Origin: Paraflavitalea devenefica
Lineage (GTDB): Bacteria; Bacteroidota; Bacteroidia; Chitinophagales; Chitinophagaceae
Length of the DNA stretch: 64,000 bases
Assembly: GCF_011759375.1 (NCBI RefSeq)
Contig: NZ_JAARML010000002.1
Location: 62,001-126,000, forward strand
Reading direction: 5' to 3'
The notes beneath the pieces are model-generated. The model saw only the letters and a program-made list of their open reading frames with translations, made no database searches and was not told the DNA's origin. Below, piece by piece: positions 52,867 to 61,521 of this stretch. The first letter of the stretch is position 1, and each line of letters starts with the position of its first letter. A program made the translations under genes and the position numbers.

Positions 52867-55800
52867 TTAGAGTGATATTTTCAAACTGATGTCCACACCA
52901 CGGGTAGCAGGAATACCCAGGTTGTCAAAACCGAAAGAGCCGGTGCCGCCTACACCGGCGCCACTGCCCGATACTTCAGGATCAACGCCGGAATAATCCG
53001 TAATCAGGATCAGGTTACGTCCCGTAACAGATACCTGTGCATTCGTAAAAGGCGTTCTGCCCAGTAGTTTCTTAGGCAGGGAATACGTGAGCGTGGCATA
53101 CCGCATGCGGTACCACGATCCGTCTTCTACGAAATCATAGCCCTGGAATGGATAAATAGTTTGATAATAATTCTGGTCCAGTACCACCGATTGGGTGTTC
53201 TTGGCGCCGGTAGACTCTATAATGCCATCAAATACCATCGTACTGCCGCGCTTCAGTGTTTTAGTGCTGAGCCCCGCACGCACCAGGTAGTTTTCAGTGG
53301 CATTATAAATAGCTCCACCAATACGCACATCCCACATAAAGGCCAGTGAGAAATTCTTATAATTGATTGTATTCGTCAGGCCACCCACCCAGTCAGGGTT
53401 ACGGTCACCAATACTTTGAAGAGTAGATTGTACCTGCGGATAGCCGTTATTAGCCAGTAGCAATTGGCCGGCAGTATTCCGCTTCCATACATTGCCATTA
53501 ATGCCAAACAAACTACCATACAGGAAGGCGGCGCCTTGCGCTACGTTACCTGCTGCCCAGGCGTCGGACAACTCCACACGGTCCAATGCACCCGGCAATG
53601 ACTCTACCGTAGCTGTATTCTTCGCAAAATTCAGGTCTACCGTCCAGGTAAGATCTTTATTCTTAATAGGCGTTCCGTTGATCATCAGCTCCACGCCCTT
53701 ATTCCTAATGGATCCTCCATTCAGGTAAGCCAGGAAAGAACCGGAAGAAGGTGGCGTGCGGGTGGCCAGTATCTGGTCGTCGGAGAGCGTTCTGTAATAC
53801 GTGAAATCAAGACCCAGCCGGTTATCCAGGAATCGTACCTCACCACCCAGCTCAAGGGAATTGGTGAACTCAGGACGCAGGGTAGGGTTACCAAAATAAT
53901 CATTCGAGTTCAGGATAAATCCGCGTGGGTTGATCGTAAATGTATTGGTTACATTTGATAGGGTAGTGGCCAGCACATGGGGTGGCGCATCTTTACCTAC
54001 CCTGGCCCAGGAGGCCCTGATCTTACCATATGACAGTACCTTACCCGTAACGGTTGAACCCAGTTCTTCCAGCAGGTCGGTCACTACAACAGAGGCACTG
54101 AATGCGGGATAAAAGAATGACCGCGCATTCACAGGCAGGGTAGACGACCAGTCATTCCGGCCGCGTACATTCACATAAGCAATGCCTTTCCAGTCGGCAC
54201 TGAAATCACCAAACACACCAACGATCCTGCGCTGCTGGATGCTTTGTGAAACTGTTCTATCTGTTGTCAGCGTATTATTAATACTGGGGAAAGTAGGGTT
54301 GATGAAATTACGGCCGTACCAGAATTCTGTTTGCGATTTATATACTTCCACATTATTGCCCAACGTAAGGCTCAGGTTAATATCATTAATAGCGTGCTTG
54401 CCGGTTACCAGCAGCGTGGAAGTAGTGATCTGGTTGTTGCGGGTACTCTGGGAGATGGCTCCTCTTTCTTCCCCGATAATCGTAGTGCCAGCAGCACGCA
54501 CACTGGAAAAATTATCCGTGTAATAATCTGTTCCCAGCCGGTAAGTAATATTCAGGAACTTGAAGGGGTCATAAATGGCATTACCTACAAAAATAAACCG
54601 GTCCACATCATCTGTGATAGGATTGTTTTCAATACCCCAATAGGGATTATCTGTCCCTACAATTGTTCTTTGTGTACCGTCCGGCTTCAGGTAATTGCGC
54701 ATATCGTCATTCTTTGGCCAGAAGATCACGCCCAGCATCGTACCACCGCCACTCGTCGTGGTGGAGGTTGCTTCAGCAACACCTTTTCCCTGCAATACAT
54801 AACGCCGGTCGGTCCTTGCATAACTGGCGCTGCCACCTACTTTAAATTTATCACTCACCCTTGTATCGGCCGATACACGGAATGATTTACGGGTGAAGTC
54901 GGTATTTTTCACAATACCATCCTGGTCAAAGAAAGAACCCGATGCATAAAAAGTAGTCTTATCATTGCCGCCGCTCACCGAAACATCATGCCGCTGGGTA
55001 AAGCCTGATTGAAAGAAATTACCCAGGTTATCATAAATGGGCTCTCCGGCAGTAAATGCCGGTCCCCAGGAACCGGTAGAAGCGGGGTTAAAAACACCTT
55101 GCTCTCCTTGTTTATACGTGCTTTGCATATCGGGCAACCGGCTCACATGATCAAAGGAGGCTGTACCTGAATAACTAATAACTGCTTTTCCGGCAACACC
55201 TTTCTTGGTAGTGATGACCACAGCGCCGGAGGCAGCGCGCAGGCCGTACAGGGCGGCCGCGGCCGGTCCTTTCAATACAGTAATGCTCTGTATATCTTCC
55301 GGGTTGAGGTCAATGGCGCGGTTGGAAGGAGGAGCCGACTGACCTACCAGGTTAGTGCCCTGGGTCACGGCCGTGCTGTTATCCATCGGGATGCCATCAA
55401 TTATATACAGCGGCTGGTTATTACTGCTTAAGGAAGTACCACCCCTGATCAACATAATGGCCGAAGCGCCGGGAGCGCCGCCGGAATTGGTGATCTGTAC
55501 ACCGGCCACCTTGCCCTGCAGGGCATTCACCAGGTTGCTCTGGTGCGATTCTGTTAGTGCCTGTGCTTTCACTTCCTGCACGGAATAACCCAATGCCCGT
55601 TTTTGTTGTGTTACGCCAAAAGCAGTTACCACCACAGCAGTTTCTGTTTTCCCATCGTCTCCCTGCAACTGGATCGTTACCGTGGCAGGGCTATTGGCAT
55701 TTACAGTCACAGATTCGGTGGTCATGGGATAACCTACATACGATACTTCCAGTGTGTACGTGCCGGCATTTACTTGGCTGAACGTGAACCTGCCGTCCTT

Positions 55801-56013
55801 GTTCGTAACAGTGCCCCGGCTGCCGGGTCTTAAAAAGACGGAAGCGCCCTCTACAGGCGCATTCTTTTCATCGAGAACAGTTCCGGTAATGTTTTGTGCT
55901 GCTGCATGCAGCATTCCTGCTAACAGGAAAATAGCGGTCATGCGCATAATCCGGAGCAGCCTTCTTTTTCCGGACCGTGCATAAGCATGCGGGCGTGTGT
56001 GGCAATTTTGCAT
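52867..56013 (-). CDS. SusC/RagA TonB-linked outer-membrane porin
   Basis: A 1048-aa TonB-dependent transporter from the start at 56013 (MQNCHTRPHAYARSGKRRLL leads into the hydrophobic IFLLAGMLHAAAQ); a longer frame with 16 extra codons is less likely. Carboxypeptidase-regulatory-like domain at about 40-115 (GTVLDEKNAPVEGASVFL), plug with AVVVTAFGVTQQKRALGYSV and MLIRGGTSLSSNNQPLYIID, and the barrel ending in TRGVDISLKISL. No STN domain and no sigma/FecR genes nearby; how it is regulated is not seen. Confidence 0.95.
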   Translation of the reverse strand: MQNCHTRPHAYARSGKRRLLRIMRMTAIFLLAGMLHAAAQNITGTVLDEKNAPVEGASVFLRPGSRGTVTNKDGRFTFSQVNAGTYTLEVSYVGYPMTTESVTVNANSPATVTIQLQGDDGKTETAVVVTAFGVTQQKRALGYSVQEVKAQALTESHQSNLVNALQGKVAGVQITNSGGAPGASAIMLIRGGTSLSSNNQPLYIIDGIPMDNSTAVTQGTNLVGQSAPPSNRAIDLNPEDIQSITVLKGPAAAALYGLRAASGAVVITTKKGVAGKAVISYSGTASFDHVSRLPDMQSTYKQGEQGVFNPASTGSWGPAFTAGEPIYDNLGNFFQSGFTQRHDVSVSGGNDKTTFYASGSFFDQDGIVKNTDFTRKSFRVSADTRVSDKFKVGGSASYARTDRRYVLQGKGVAEATSTTTSGGGTMLGVIFWPKNDDMRNYLKPDGTQRTIVGTDNPYWGIENNPITDDVDRFIFVGNAIYDPFKFLNITYRLGTDYYTDNFSSVRAAGTTIIGEERGAISQSTRNNQITTSTLLVTGKHAINDINLSLTLGNNVEVYKSQTEFWYGRNFINPTFPSINNTLTTDRTVSQSIQQRRIVGVFGDFSADWKGIAYVNVRGRNDWSSTLPVNARSFFYPAFSASVVVTDLLEELGSTVTGKVLSYGKIRASWARVGKDAPPHVLATTLSNVTNTFTINPRGFILNSNDYFGNPTLRPEFTNSLELGGEVRFLDNRLGLDFTYYRTLSDDQILATRTPPSSGSFLAYLNGGSIRNKGVELMINGTPIKNKDLTWTVDLNFAKNTATVESLPGALDRVELSDAWAAGNVAQGAAFLYGSLFGINGNVWKRNTAGQLLLANNGYPQVQSTLQSIGDRNPDWVGGLTNTINYKNFSLAFMWDVRIGGAIYNATENYLVRAGLSTKTLKRGSTMVFDGIIESTGAKNTQSVVLDQNYYQTIYPFQGYDFVEDGSWYRMRYATLTYSLPKKLLGRTPFTNAQVSVTGRNLILITDYSGVDPEVSGSGAGVGGTGSFGFDNLGIPATRGVDISLKISL

Positions 56014-56314
56014 ACCTGAGTGATAGTTTTTGGTTAACAATAGAAACGGTGGTTTATACAAACCATCCTTTTCAGAACGGCCTGTCTGTTATAAACGCGT
56101 TAGTCCTTATATCAATGCCGGTTTTTGCAGTGGTTGCAATGGGTGTCGGTTCTTTTAGCTTTTCAGCCTGCAGGGTTGTGCAATTGTTTGTACGGCATTA
56201 GGCAGGGGGAATGCTTGTCAGGCTGAGCCTGTCGAAGCCGGATTGGTATACAATCTATTGTAAGACGAAAGTTACGTATAGATTGCTGCACCGGGAAGGG
56301 CAGCTTTTTATGGT
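56014..56314. other. Intergenic region with a single REP-like arm
   Basis: About 300 bases upstream of the SusC gene (-). It must carry the SusC promoter, but I see no clean TAnnTTTG. GTCAGGCTGAGCCTGTCGAAG at 56217-56237 is identical to the left arm of the palindrome at 1291; here the opposite arm is missing. Confidence 0.6.
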
Positions 56315-57421
56315 TTACTCCTGCGGATAAACCAGCAACGTATGCTGGCTGGCTGTATGCAGATCGCGCCATACACGGTTGATCGCTGTGGAAGGATTGG
56401 CAGCGGTAAGGCCACAGAAAGGATACAAGGCATCTACCTGTTGCCGGGCAATCGTGGCCAGGCGCCGGCTGGTATGGCTCATCTCCTGTAATAAAATATC
56501 AGTTACAGTTTGTTGGGAAAACATCATTGCCCAGGACCGGGTAATGGCTGTATAGAATTGTGTTCTTGCCTGTTGAAGTGTTGCTGTTGCTTCCTGCAGC
56601 ATAGCTGTCAAAGGCGGGAGGGGAGTGCTGCCATTGGGGTGGTTTATCTTCTCTGCAAATAAATCATGGCAAAGGTCCAGGAAACGTATGGCCATACCGG
56701 AATAATTAACGGCCAGCGTGGCTTCGGCAAACTGCAGGAAAGGAAAATGATAAACAGGGTCGGTTAAAACAGCCCGGCCTGGTTGAAGCACAAAACTTCT
56801 GTTGGCAGGAACGGTCAGCCTGTTTACGGCAAACCCATTACTGGCAGTAGCGATCATACCGGTAGGCTGCCAGTTTTCCCGGATCGTCACTTCTTCCCGG
56901 TGAAACCAGAAAGACTGCACCAGCGGACCACCTGCCAGGTCCTGCAGGGTAATGCCATCCTTTTCTATCACACAATTGGCAGTAAATACGGTGGCATGGG
57001 GTGTGCCGGTAGCATAGTTCCATTCGCCGGTGATCTCATAACCATGGGCGGTAACTTTGGCAACACCCGAAGCCTTGCCGCTTCCTGCCAGGCATACCTT
57101 ACTGTTGTTATATACTTCCTGCGCTGCCGATGGTTCAAGGAAGCCGACAAACCAGTTGGCCCCGCTGCACAGGGTTACCGTCCATCCCGTGCTGCCATCT
57201 GTCCATGCCAGTGCTTCTTCTATGCGCAGGGCTTCCGGCAGGGGGAGAGCCAGTCCGCCATAGGCGGCAGGTACAAATAAATTAAACCAGCGCTGTGCAT
57301 AAATAATCGCCAGTTGTTCATCATGCAGCCGGCCGGCCTTTTCTGCTTCGGCAGATAAATCACGGATGGCCTGTACCACTTCAGGAACTATAACAACAGA
57401 TGGATGTGATGGTGTGCTCAT
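56315..57421 (-). CDS. Acyl-CoA dehydrogenase-fold flavoprotein
   Basis: A 368-aa protein from the start at 57421 (MSTPSHPSVVIVPEVV). It has the acyl-CoA dehydrogenase fold in a divergent form: N-terminal helices (WFNLFVPAAYGGLALPLPEA, LRIEEALAWTDGSTGWTVTL), a middle beta domain (AGSGKASGVAKVTAHGYEIT, GEWNYATGTPHATVF) and C-terminal helices. The usual catalytic Glu and signature motifs are not clear; the closest general type is the hydroxylase/DszC-like group of flavin monooxygenases. It starts 53 bases after the PnuC-type gene and on the same strand, so it probably shares the thiamine-pyrophosphate-controlled transcript. A role in thiamine salvage is possible but unproven. Confidence 0.78.
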   Translation of the reverse strand: MSTPSHPSVVIVPEVVQAIRDLSAEAEKAGRLHDEQLAIIYAQRWFNLFVPAAYGGLALPLPEALRIEEALAWTDGSTGWTVTLCSGANWFVGFLEPSAAQEVYNNSKVCLAGSGKASGVAKVTAHGYEITGEWNYATGTPHATVFTANCVIEKDGITLQDLAGGPLVQSFWFHREEVTIRENWQPTGMIATASNGFAVNRLTVPANRSFVLQPGRAVLTDPVYHFPFLQFAEATLAVNYSGMAIRFLDLCHDLFAEKINHPNGSTPLPPLTAMLQEATATLQQARTQFYTAITRSWAMMFSQQTVTDILLQEMSHTSRRLATIARQQVDALYPFCGLTAANPSTAINRVWRDLHTASQHTLLVYPQE

Positions 57422-57473
57422 AATAAATACAAAAATGTGAAACGTTAAACCTGTAGCCTCAAACGCGAAACCC

Positions 57474-58124
57474 TCAAACCTCTGCACTCAGGCTCCTGGC
57501 TTCCGGATGCTGAATCCTGGATTCTTTCTTCAATATCTTACTCCACTTCCTATATCCCAGTATCGCTACAATAAACAGGAAGGTAGTCAGCGCCGCATAC
57601 AAAGGCAATTGTTTGTGCAGTAATAGGGGCACAGCAAAGGCATTTGATATATTCAGTAATATCCAGTTCTCGATCTTCCGTTTGGCCAGTAACCACATGC
57701 CTGCCCAGGCGGTACAGGTTACCCAGGCATCCCAAAAGGGTACTGTAGAACCGGTGAGGTGTTTCAGGGAGAGGGAAAACACCACAAAGCCAACCAGCAC
57801 GATCAGCAATACGATCATCCATTCACGCCGGTTACAGCGCGAGATCTTTACCGGCGGTAAATGTTTCTTTTTCACCCAGTGCCACCAGCCATACACGCTC
57901 ATCACAATATAATAGCCATTCAGCAGGCATTCGGCGTACAGACCGGCTTCAAACAAAATAAAAATAGAGAGGCTGGTAGCTGCAATACCGGTAGGGTACA
58001 GCCAGATCTTATTGGCTTTGGCAAAAAGTACTTCTGATACGCCAAGCGCCAGGGCCAGCCATTGTATAAAGGGAGTAGCGGCTAATTGTTGTCCCAGTAA
58101 AGTGAACCATTCTGATACGTTCAT
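57474..58124 (-). CDS. pnuT: PnuC-family vitamin transporter, probably thiamine transporter PnuT
   Basis: A 216-aa inner-membrane facilitator with about seven membrane segments (FIQWLALALGVSEVLFA, LYPTGIAATSLSIFILFEAG, IVLLVGFVVFSL-like regions). The PnuC signature is visible: FAKANKIWLYPTG and the C-terminal WILLNISNAFAVPLLLHKQ. PnuC proteins carry nicotinamide riboside, but homologues under TPP riboswitches have been assigned to thiamine (PnuT), and a TPP riboswitch lies directly upstream. The start at 58124 is an ATG; a TTG three codons earlier is less likely. An acyl-CoA-dehydrogenase-like gene follows. Confidence 0.92.
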   Translation of the reverse strand: MNVSEWFTLLGQQLAATPFIQWLALALGVSEVLFAKANKIWLYPTGIAATSLSIFILFEAGLYAECLLNGYYIVMSVYGWWHWVKKKHLPPVKISRCNRREWMIVLLIVLVGFVVFSLSLKHLTGSTVPFWDAWVTCTAWAGMWLLAKRKIENWILLNISNAFAVPLLLHKQLPLYAALTTFLFIVAILGYRKWSKILKKESRIQHPEARSLSAEV

Positions 58125-58197
58125 ACAAAACAATTAAATAGTATGAACCCAAAGGGAGATGGTATGCGCATTAAACGCATTAGTAAGTATTATTCCT

Positions 58198-58325
58198 CAT
58201 CCCTACGCCGGTATTATCCGGATCAGGTGTCTGAAAGAAGCATTGCTTCTTTCAATGGGTATAATCTCAGCCTTTCTTTCAGCCTCCCGTTTGTACCGCG
58301 AAGCAAGGCACCCCTTGAGTCGTAA
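58198..58325 (-). promoter_or_regulatory. TPP riboswitch (THI element)
   Basis: Read on the minus strand, the region contains all conserved parts in order: ACTCAAGGGGTGCC, GGCTGAGATTATACCC, and ACCTGATCCGGATAATACC followed by GGCGTAGGGA. An extra helix (AAAGAAGCAATGCTTCTTT) extends P3. It ends 64-70 bases before the PnuT start, leaving room for an expression platform such as the ATGCG/CGCAT hairpin near 58164-58180. TPP binding should lower expression of the transporter. Confidence 0.96.
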
Positions 58326-58330
58326 GGGGG

Positions 58331-58338
58331 CAAAGATA
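58331..58338 (-). promoter_or_regulatory. -7 element of the riboswitch transcript
   Basis: TATCTTTG on the minus strand, an exact TAnnTTTG, placed just upstream of the riboswitch so that transcription would start at about 58325. No convincing -33 TTTG. Confidence 0.6.
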
Positions 58339-58436
58339 AGGCTAAAAAGAAAAAATGGATTTTCTTTTATGGATTTAACCATGCTGTGCATCACAGCTCC
58401 CAATCAATACCCGGTGATATTTAAACCAATCGAATT

Positions 58437-59597
58437 ATGATCTGTAAACCTGTTGTATCCTGTGTGATCAGTTTGTGTATGGCGCTTACCGTGATGGCGC
58501 AACCTTCCGCCCTTGACAAAAACAAAGTACAGAACCTTTTCGAGGAGCAGCAATACGAAGAGGCCATCAGCTACCTGCAGCCTGTTATCGGCAGTGATTC
58601 TGCCAATGCACAGGCCCTGCGCCTGTTGAGCTATGCCTATTATATGAATGAGGATATCCTACGGGCGCAGCAGTGTTATTGGAAGCTTTTTGATCTTGAT
58701 TCTAACAATATTACTGCCAATCATTATCTCGCTACCATCTATTACAACAGGGATCCGGATATAGCCATGAACTTCCTGGGCCGCCTTATCCGGCTGCAGC
58801 CGGATAAGGCCCAGTACCATCGCGGACTGGGCGAGCTGCTCAGTCGTGCCAAAATGAAAGATTCCGCTTTACTATACCTGAATCAGGCCTATGCACTGGC
58901 GCCGGGTGATTACAAGAACCTTGTGTCATTGGCGGAAACACTCATTGATATTAAAAACTATACGAAGGCAGATAGTCTCCTCGAAATAGGACTGGCGCGC
59001 GACTCTTTGAATATGTCCGTGCTGAAATCCCGGATCAGGAGCGCCTATGAAGCCAAAGACTACAAAAGCATTCCGGTGCCGGGCGAAAGGTTAATACGGC
59101 TTCAGGAAGTAAGCTTAAACACCCTTACCAAAGTGGTGCTGGGCTACTACAACCTGCAGCAGTATGAAGATTGCATTCGTGTATGCGAGTACATGTTCAG
59201 CATGGAACTGAACGTGGAAGCTGTTTATTACTATGAGGCAAAAGCATTGGCCAAATTAAAAGACTATAAGAAGAGCAATGAGATGCTGGAAATATGCCTC
59301 GGGAAAGCCATCTCCAAAAATGCGGAAATGTATTATTTCGATCTCGGGCAAAACCATGAAGCCACCCGGCAATTCAAAAAAGCAGTGGCTGCCTATGATA
59401 CCGCCTTCTATCTCTTTAAAGCACCGCTGGCGTTATACAATTGCGGCCGTATCTATGAGGCGGAACTCAAAAATGAAGCCCTCGCACGCCAGTACTATAC
59501 CCGCTATCTGGCTCTCGCTAAGCCCGAAGCCCCCGACGAAAAAAGAGCCTATGCCTACGTAAAGGAACGGTGGGGCAAAAAGAAGCCGAAGAAATAA
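58437..59597 (+). CDS. Secreted tetratricopeptide-repeat protein
   Basis: A 386-aa periplasmic or surface protein. A signal peptide covers residues about 1-21 (VISLCMALTVMAQ). The rest is a run of about eight to nine TPR-like helical pairs, for example NLFEEQQYEEAISYLQPVI, ANHYLATIYYNRDPDIAMNF, YHRGLGELLSRAKMKDSALL and YYFDLGQNHEATRQFKKAVA. It ends in the basic tail WGKKKPKK. TPR domains mediate protein contacts; no partner is visible. It is divergent from the PnuT transcript. Confidence 0.88.
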   Translation: MICKPVVSCVISLCMALTVMAQPSALDKNKVQNLFEEQQYEEAISYLQPVIGSDSANAQALRLLSYAYYMNEDILRAQQCYWKLFDLDSNNITANHYLATIYYNRDPDIAMNFLGRLIRLQPDKAQYHRGLGELLSRAKMKDSALLYLNQAYALAPGDYKNLVSLAETLIDIKNYTKADSLLEIGLARDSLNMSVLKSRIRSAYEAKDYKSIPVPGERLIRLQEVSLNTLTKVVLGYYNLQQYEDCIRVCEYMFSMELNVEAVYYYEAKALAKLKDYKKSNEMLEICLGKAISKNAEMYYFDLGQNHEATRQFKKAVAAYDTAFYLFKAPLALYNCGRIYEAELKNEALARQYYTRYLALAKPEAPDEKRAYAYVKERWGKKKPKK

Positions 59598-59600
59598 TTT

Positions 59601-59733
59601 ACCACCCACTTTGCCGCCCACTTATGCTTACCAGGAATTTTATTAAGTATTCATAATATGCTCATTTATACATTAATAGGTCTTGTGTGTAGGCAGGCGC
59701 CACAGTTTTTTACCACCCACTTTACCACCCAAG
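59601..59733. repeat. Direct repeat next to the Schlafen-like gene
   Basis: TACCACCCACTTTGCCGCCC at 59601 and TACCACCCACTTTACCACCC at 59711, about 110 bases apart. On the minus strand the words GGTGGTAAAGTGGGTGGT could encode Gly-Gly-Lys-Val-Gly-Gly, a type of tail found in some proteins of the adjoining gene's family, but here they lie after its stop codon. Confidence 0.6.
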
Positions 59734-59734
59734 A

Positions 59735-61120
59735 TCATGTTGTTGGTGGCGGTATTTGATTGATTAGCCACTTGCCCGATTTGTCTGATCCTTCTCTTGT
59801 AAGAAGGCCTAAGTTGCGCAATTTGGTAATATGATTATCTACAGAGGTCTTTCCTTGTCCAATTACATTTGATAATTGGGGTTTGGTAATTCTTTCCTGT
59901 TCTTGAATTGCCAGTAATATCTTAATAAGCGGAGTGTTTAAATGCAAACTCCAGCCTTCTAACCATTTTTCAAAGGCAACCGGGCGATAGAAAATGACGG
60001 TGAAAAAGCCGCCTATTTGAAAGGTAGGTTCTATCAGATTAACTTCTTTCATCGTATCCCGCATGCGCTTAATACCCGATCCTACTTTTTCAACCAGGGC
60101 AATCCGCTGCATTAACCCAAAAATTAACGGGTTTCTGGAAAAGCTTTTTGTCCCAAACTCCTCTGGTGTAATTGTACTTACTAACCCTCCCGGATTACTG
60201 ATTTCCACCCTGTCGTCATATATCTCTACCATTGTTACACCTCCCTTATCATAATAGCTTCTATGGCAAAGTGCATTTGCCAACGCTTCTCTGAAAGCCG
60301 TTTCAGGAATTTCAAGTATTTCTTTGCGCGGGCCGCCGTCCTCGCTTTCTATATCGTATCGCAGGTTTAATTTTGAAATGATATATTTCAATGCCTCCTC
60401 ATATTGCACTACAAGGTTGCCTGTAATCTCTTTACTATCGAGAATATATCGTTTGTCTGTCCCTTTGAAAAGAACACATCGGAGAATAGCATGGTCAATA
60501 TGGTCTTGTACGTTTTTGGCAAAAAACAATACAGCAGCATTCGTGAACTTTTTATCAGGGGTAATAAGTTTCAGGTTTTCCAGTAATCTATGCTCATGAA
60601 TATTAGTTGTAATGCCAGCTTTTTCGGTAAACTCTTTAAAATAATCAGAATCGAAATCCTCAGTATACCTGAAGGATGTACAGGGAGCTGTATCAAAAAA
60701 TATACTATCAGAATGTTGAAAAAACTTTCGCATCTGTTCAATGGAAATTATTCTTTCAGAGTTCGGGCCATTGCGAACATAAATACTTCCCGATACAGCA
60801 TAGGGTTTTTGTTCCCCGGCGGGACAATCAAAACAGAGTATAGTCTTGCCATTTACTGGTCGTTCCCACACCTTTATAGGAATAGCAGGATCGATTAAAT
60901 TAATCACACCCTGTATCCTTGAGCGTTGCGTGTTATCCAGTGTAACACCTGTGATTTGCTGTTTGTCATTTACTCCTACGAGCAATACGCCTCCTGCGGC
61001 GTTGGCAAAAGCACATAACTCAGTTGCTAATTCACTAAGTTTGGAAGGAAATGATTGCTTATACTCAATAGTGTAGCCTTCTTTCTCTTGTATTAGTAAT
61101 TCCAGTTCCCGTGATGTCAT
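59735..61120 (-). CDS. Schlafen/AlbA_2-type ATP-binding protein, putative regulator
   Basis: A 461-aa cytoplasmic protein. The N-terminal AlbA_2/Schlafen AAA_4 domain (about 1-120) shows EKEGYTIEYKQSFPSKLSEL, CAFANAAGGVLLVGVNDKQ and YVRNGPNSERIIS. The middle part is the HATPase-like C-terminal domain of this family (FREALANALCHRSYYDKGGV, VEISNPGGL, VEKVGSGIKRMRD). The C-terminus is a winged helix (ILLAIQEQERITKPQLSNVI, KTSVDNHITKLRNLGLLTRE). Such proteins are often called transcriptional regulators, and some occur in defence or mobile regions. It is visibly more AT-rich than its neighbours and has no linked genes, which suggests transfer (inference). Confidence 0.88.
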   Translation of the reverse strand: MTSRELELLIQEKEGYTIEYKQSFPSKLSELATELCAFANAAGGVLLVGVNDKQQITGVTLDNTQRSRIQGVINLIDPAIPIKVWERPVNGKTILCFDCPAGEQKPYAVSGSIYVRNGPNSERIISIEQMRKFFQHSDSIFFDTAPCTSFRYTEDFDSDYFKEFTEKAGITTNIHEHRLLENLKLITPDKKFTNAAVLFFAKNVQDHIDHAILRCVLFKGTDKRYILDSKEITGNLVVQYEEALKYIISKLNLRYDIESEDGGPRKEILEIPETAFREALANALCHRSYYDKGGVTMVEIYDDRVEISNPGGLVSTITPEEFGTKSFSRNPLIFGLMQRIALVEKVGSGIKRMRDTMKEVNLIEPTFQIGGFFTVIFYRPVAFEKWLEGWSLHLNTPLIKILLAIQEQERITKPQLSNVIGQGKTSVDNHITKLRNLGLLTREGSDKSGKWLINQIPPPTT

Positions 61121-61360
61121 AATTATAAGCGTATGTGATGCTGCACTTATATCAGTACAGCCTGAGTTGTTATACCCGGTTTATAAAAGTATAGTTTATT
61201 AAAAAAAGATAGGGCTTACGCAGTGTGAGATCGTTATGCTAATAGACGATAGTGGAAATATCCAAATTACGAAAGTAACTTTTCCGGGAATAATTCTTTA
61301 GGTGGAATACTACATATCAACCCTGCTCCAATAAAAGGTACTTGAACACGCGTCACAGTT

Positions 61361-61400
61361 AAAAACCAGCGGCCCGCTTTTAAGCGGCCCGCTGTTTTTT
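61361..61400. terminator. Orphan strong hairpin with T-runs on both strands
   Basis: CAGCGGCCCGCTT and AAGCGGCCCGCTG pair over 12 of 13 positions with a very short loop, with AAAAA before and TTTTTT after. Nearby genes on both sides read away from it (Schlafen-like gene to the left, NPP gene to the right), so it does not end any gene I can see. Confidence 0.75.
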
Positions 61401-61521
61401 AATATATACCCGGCAGAATCCTGCACGACAGCAAACGATTGCGTTAATTTATTATAAAGACTGTCTTTCCCTCCCATCCTGTTATATATTGCGTACTTTT
61501 CTGTAAATGAACCCTCTAGCA

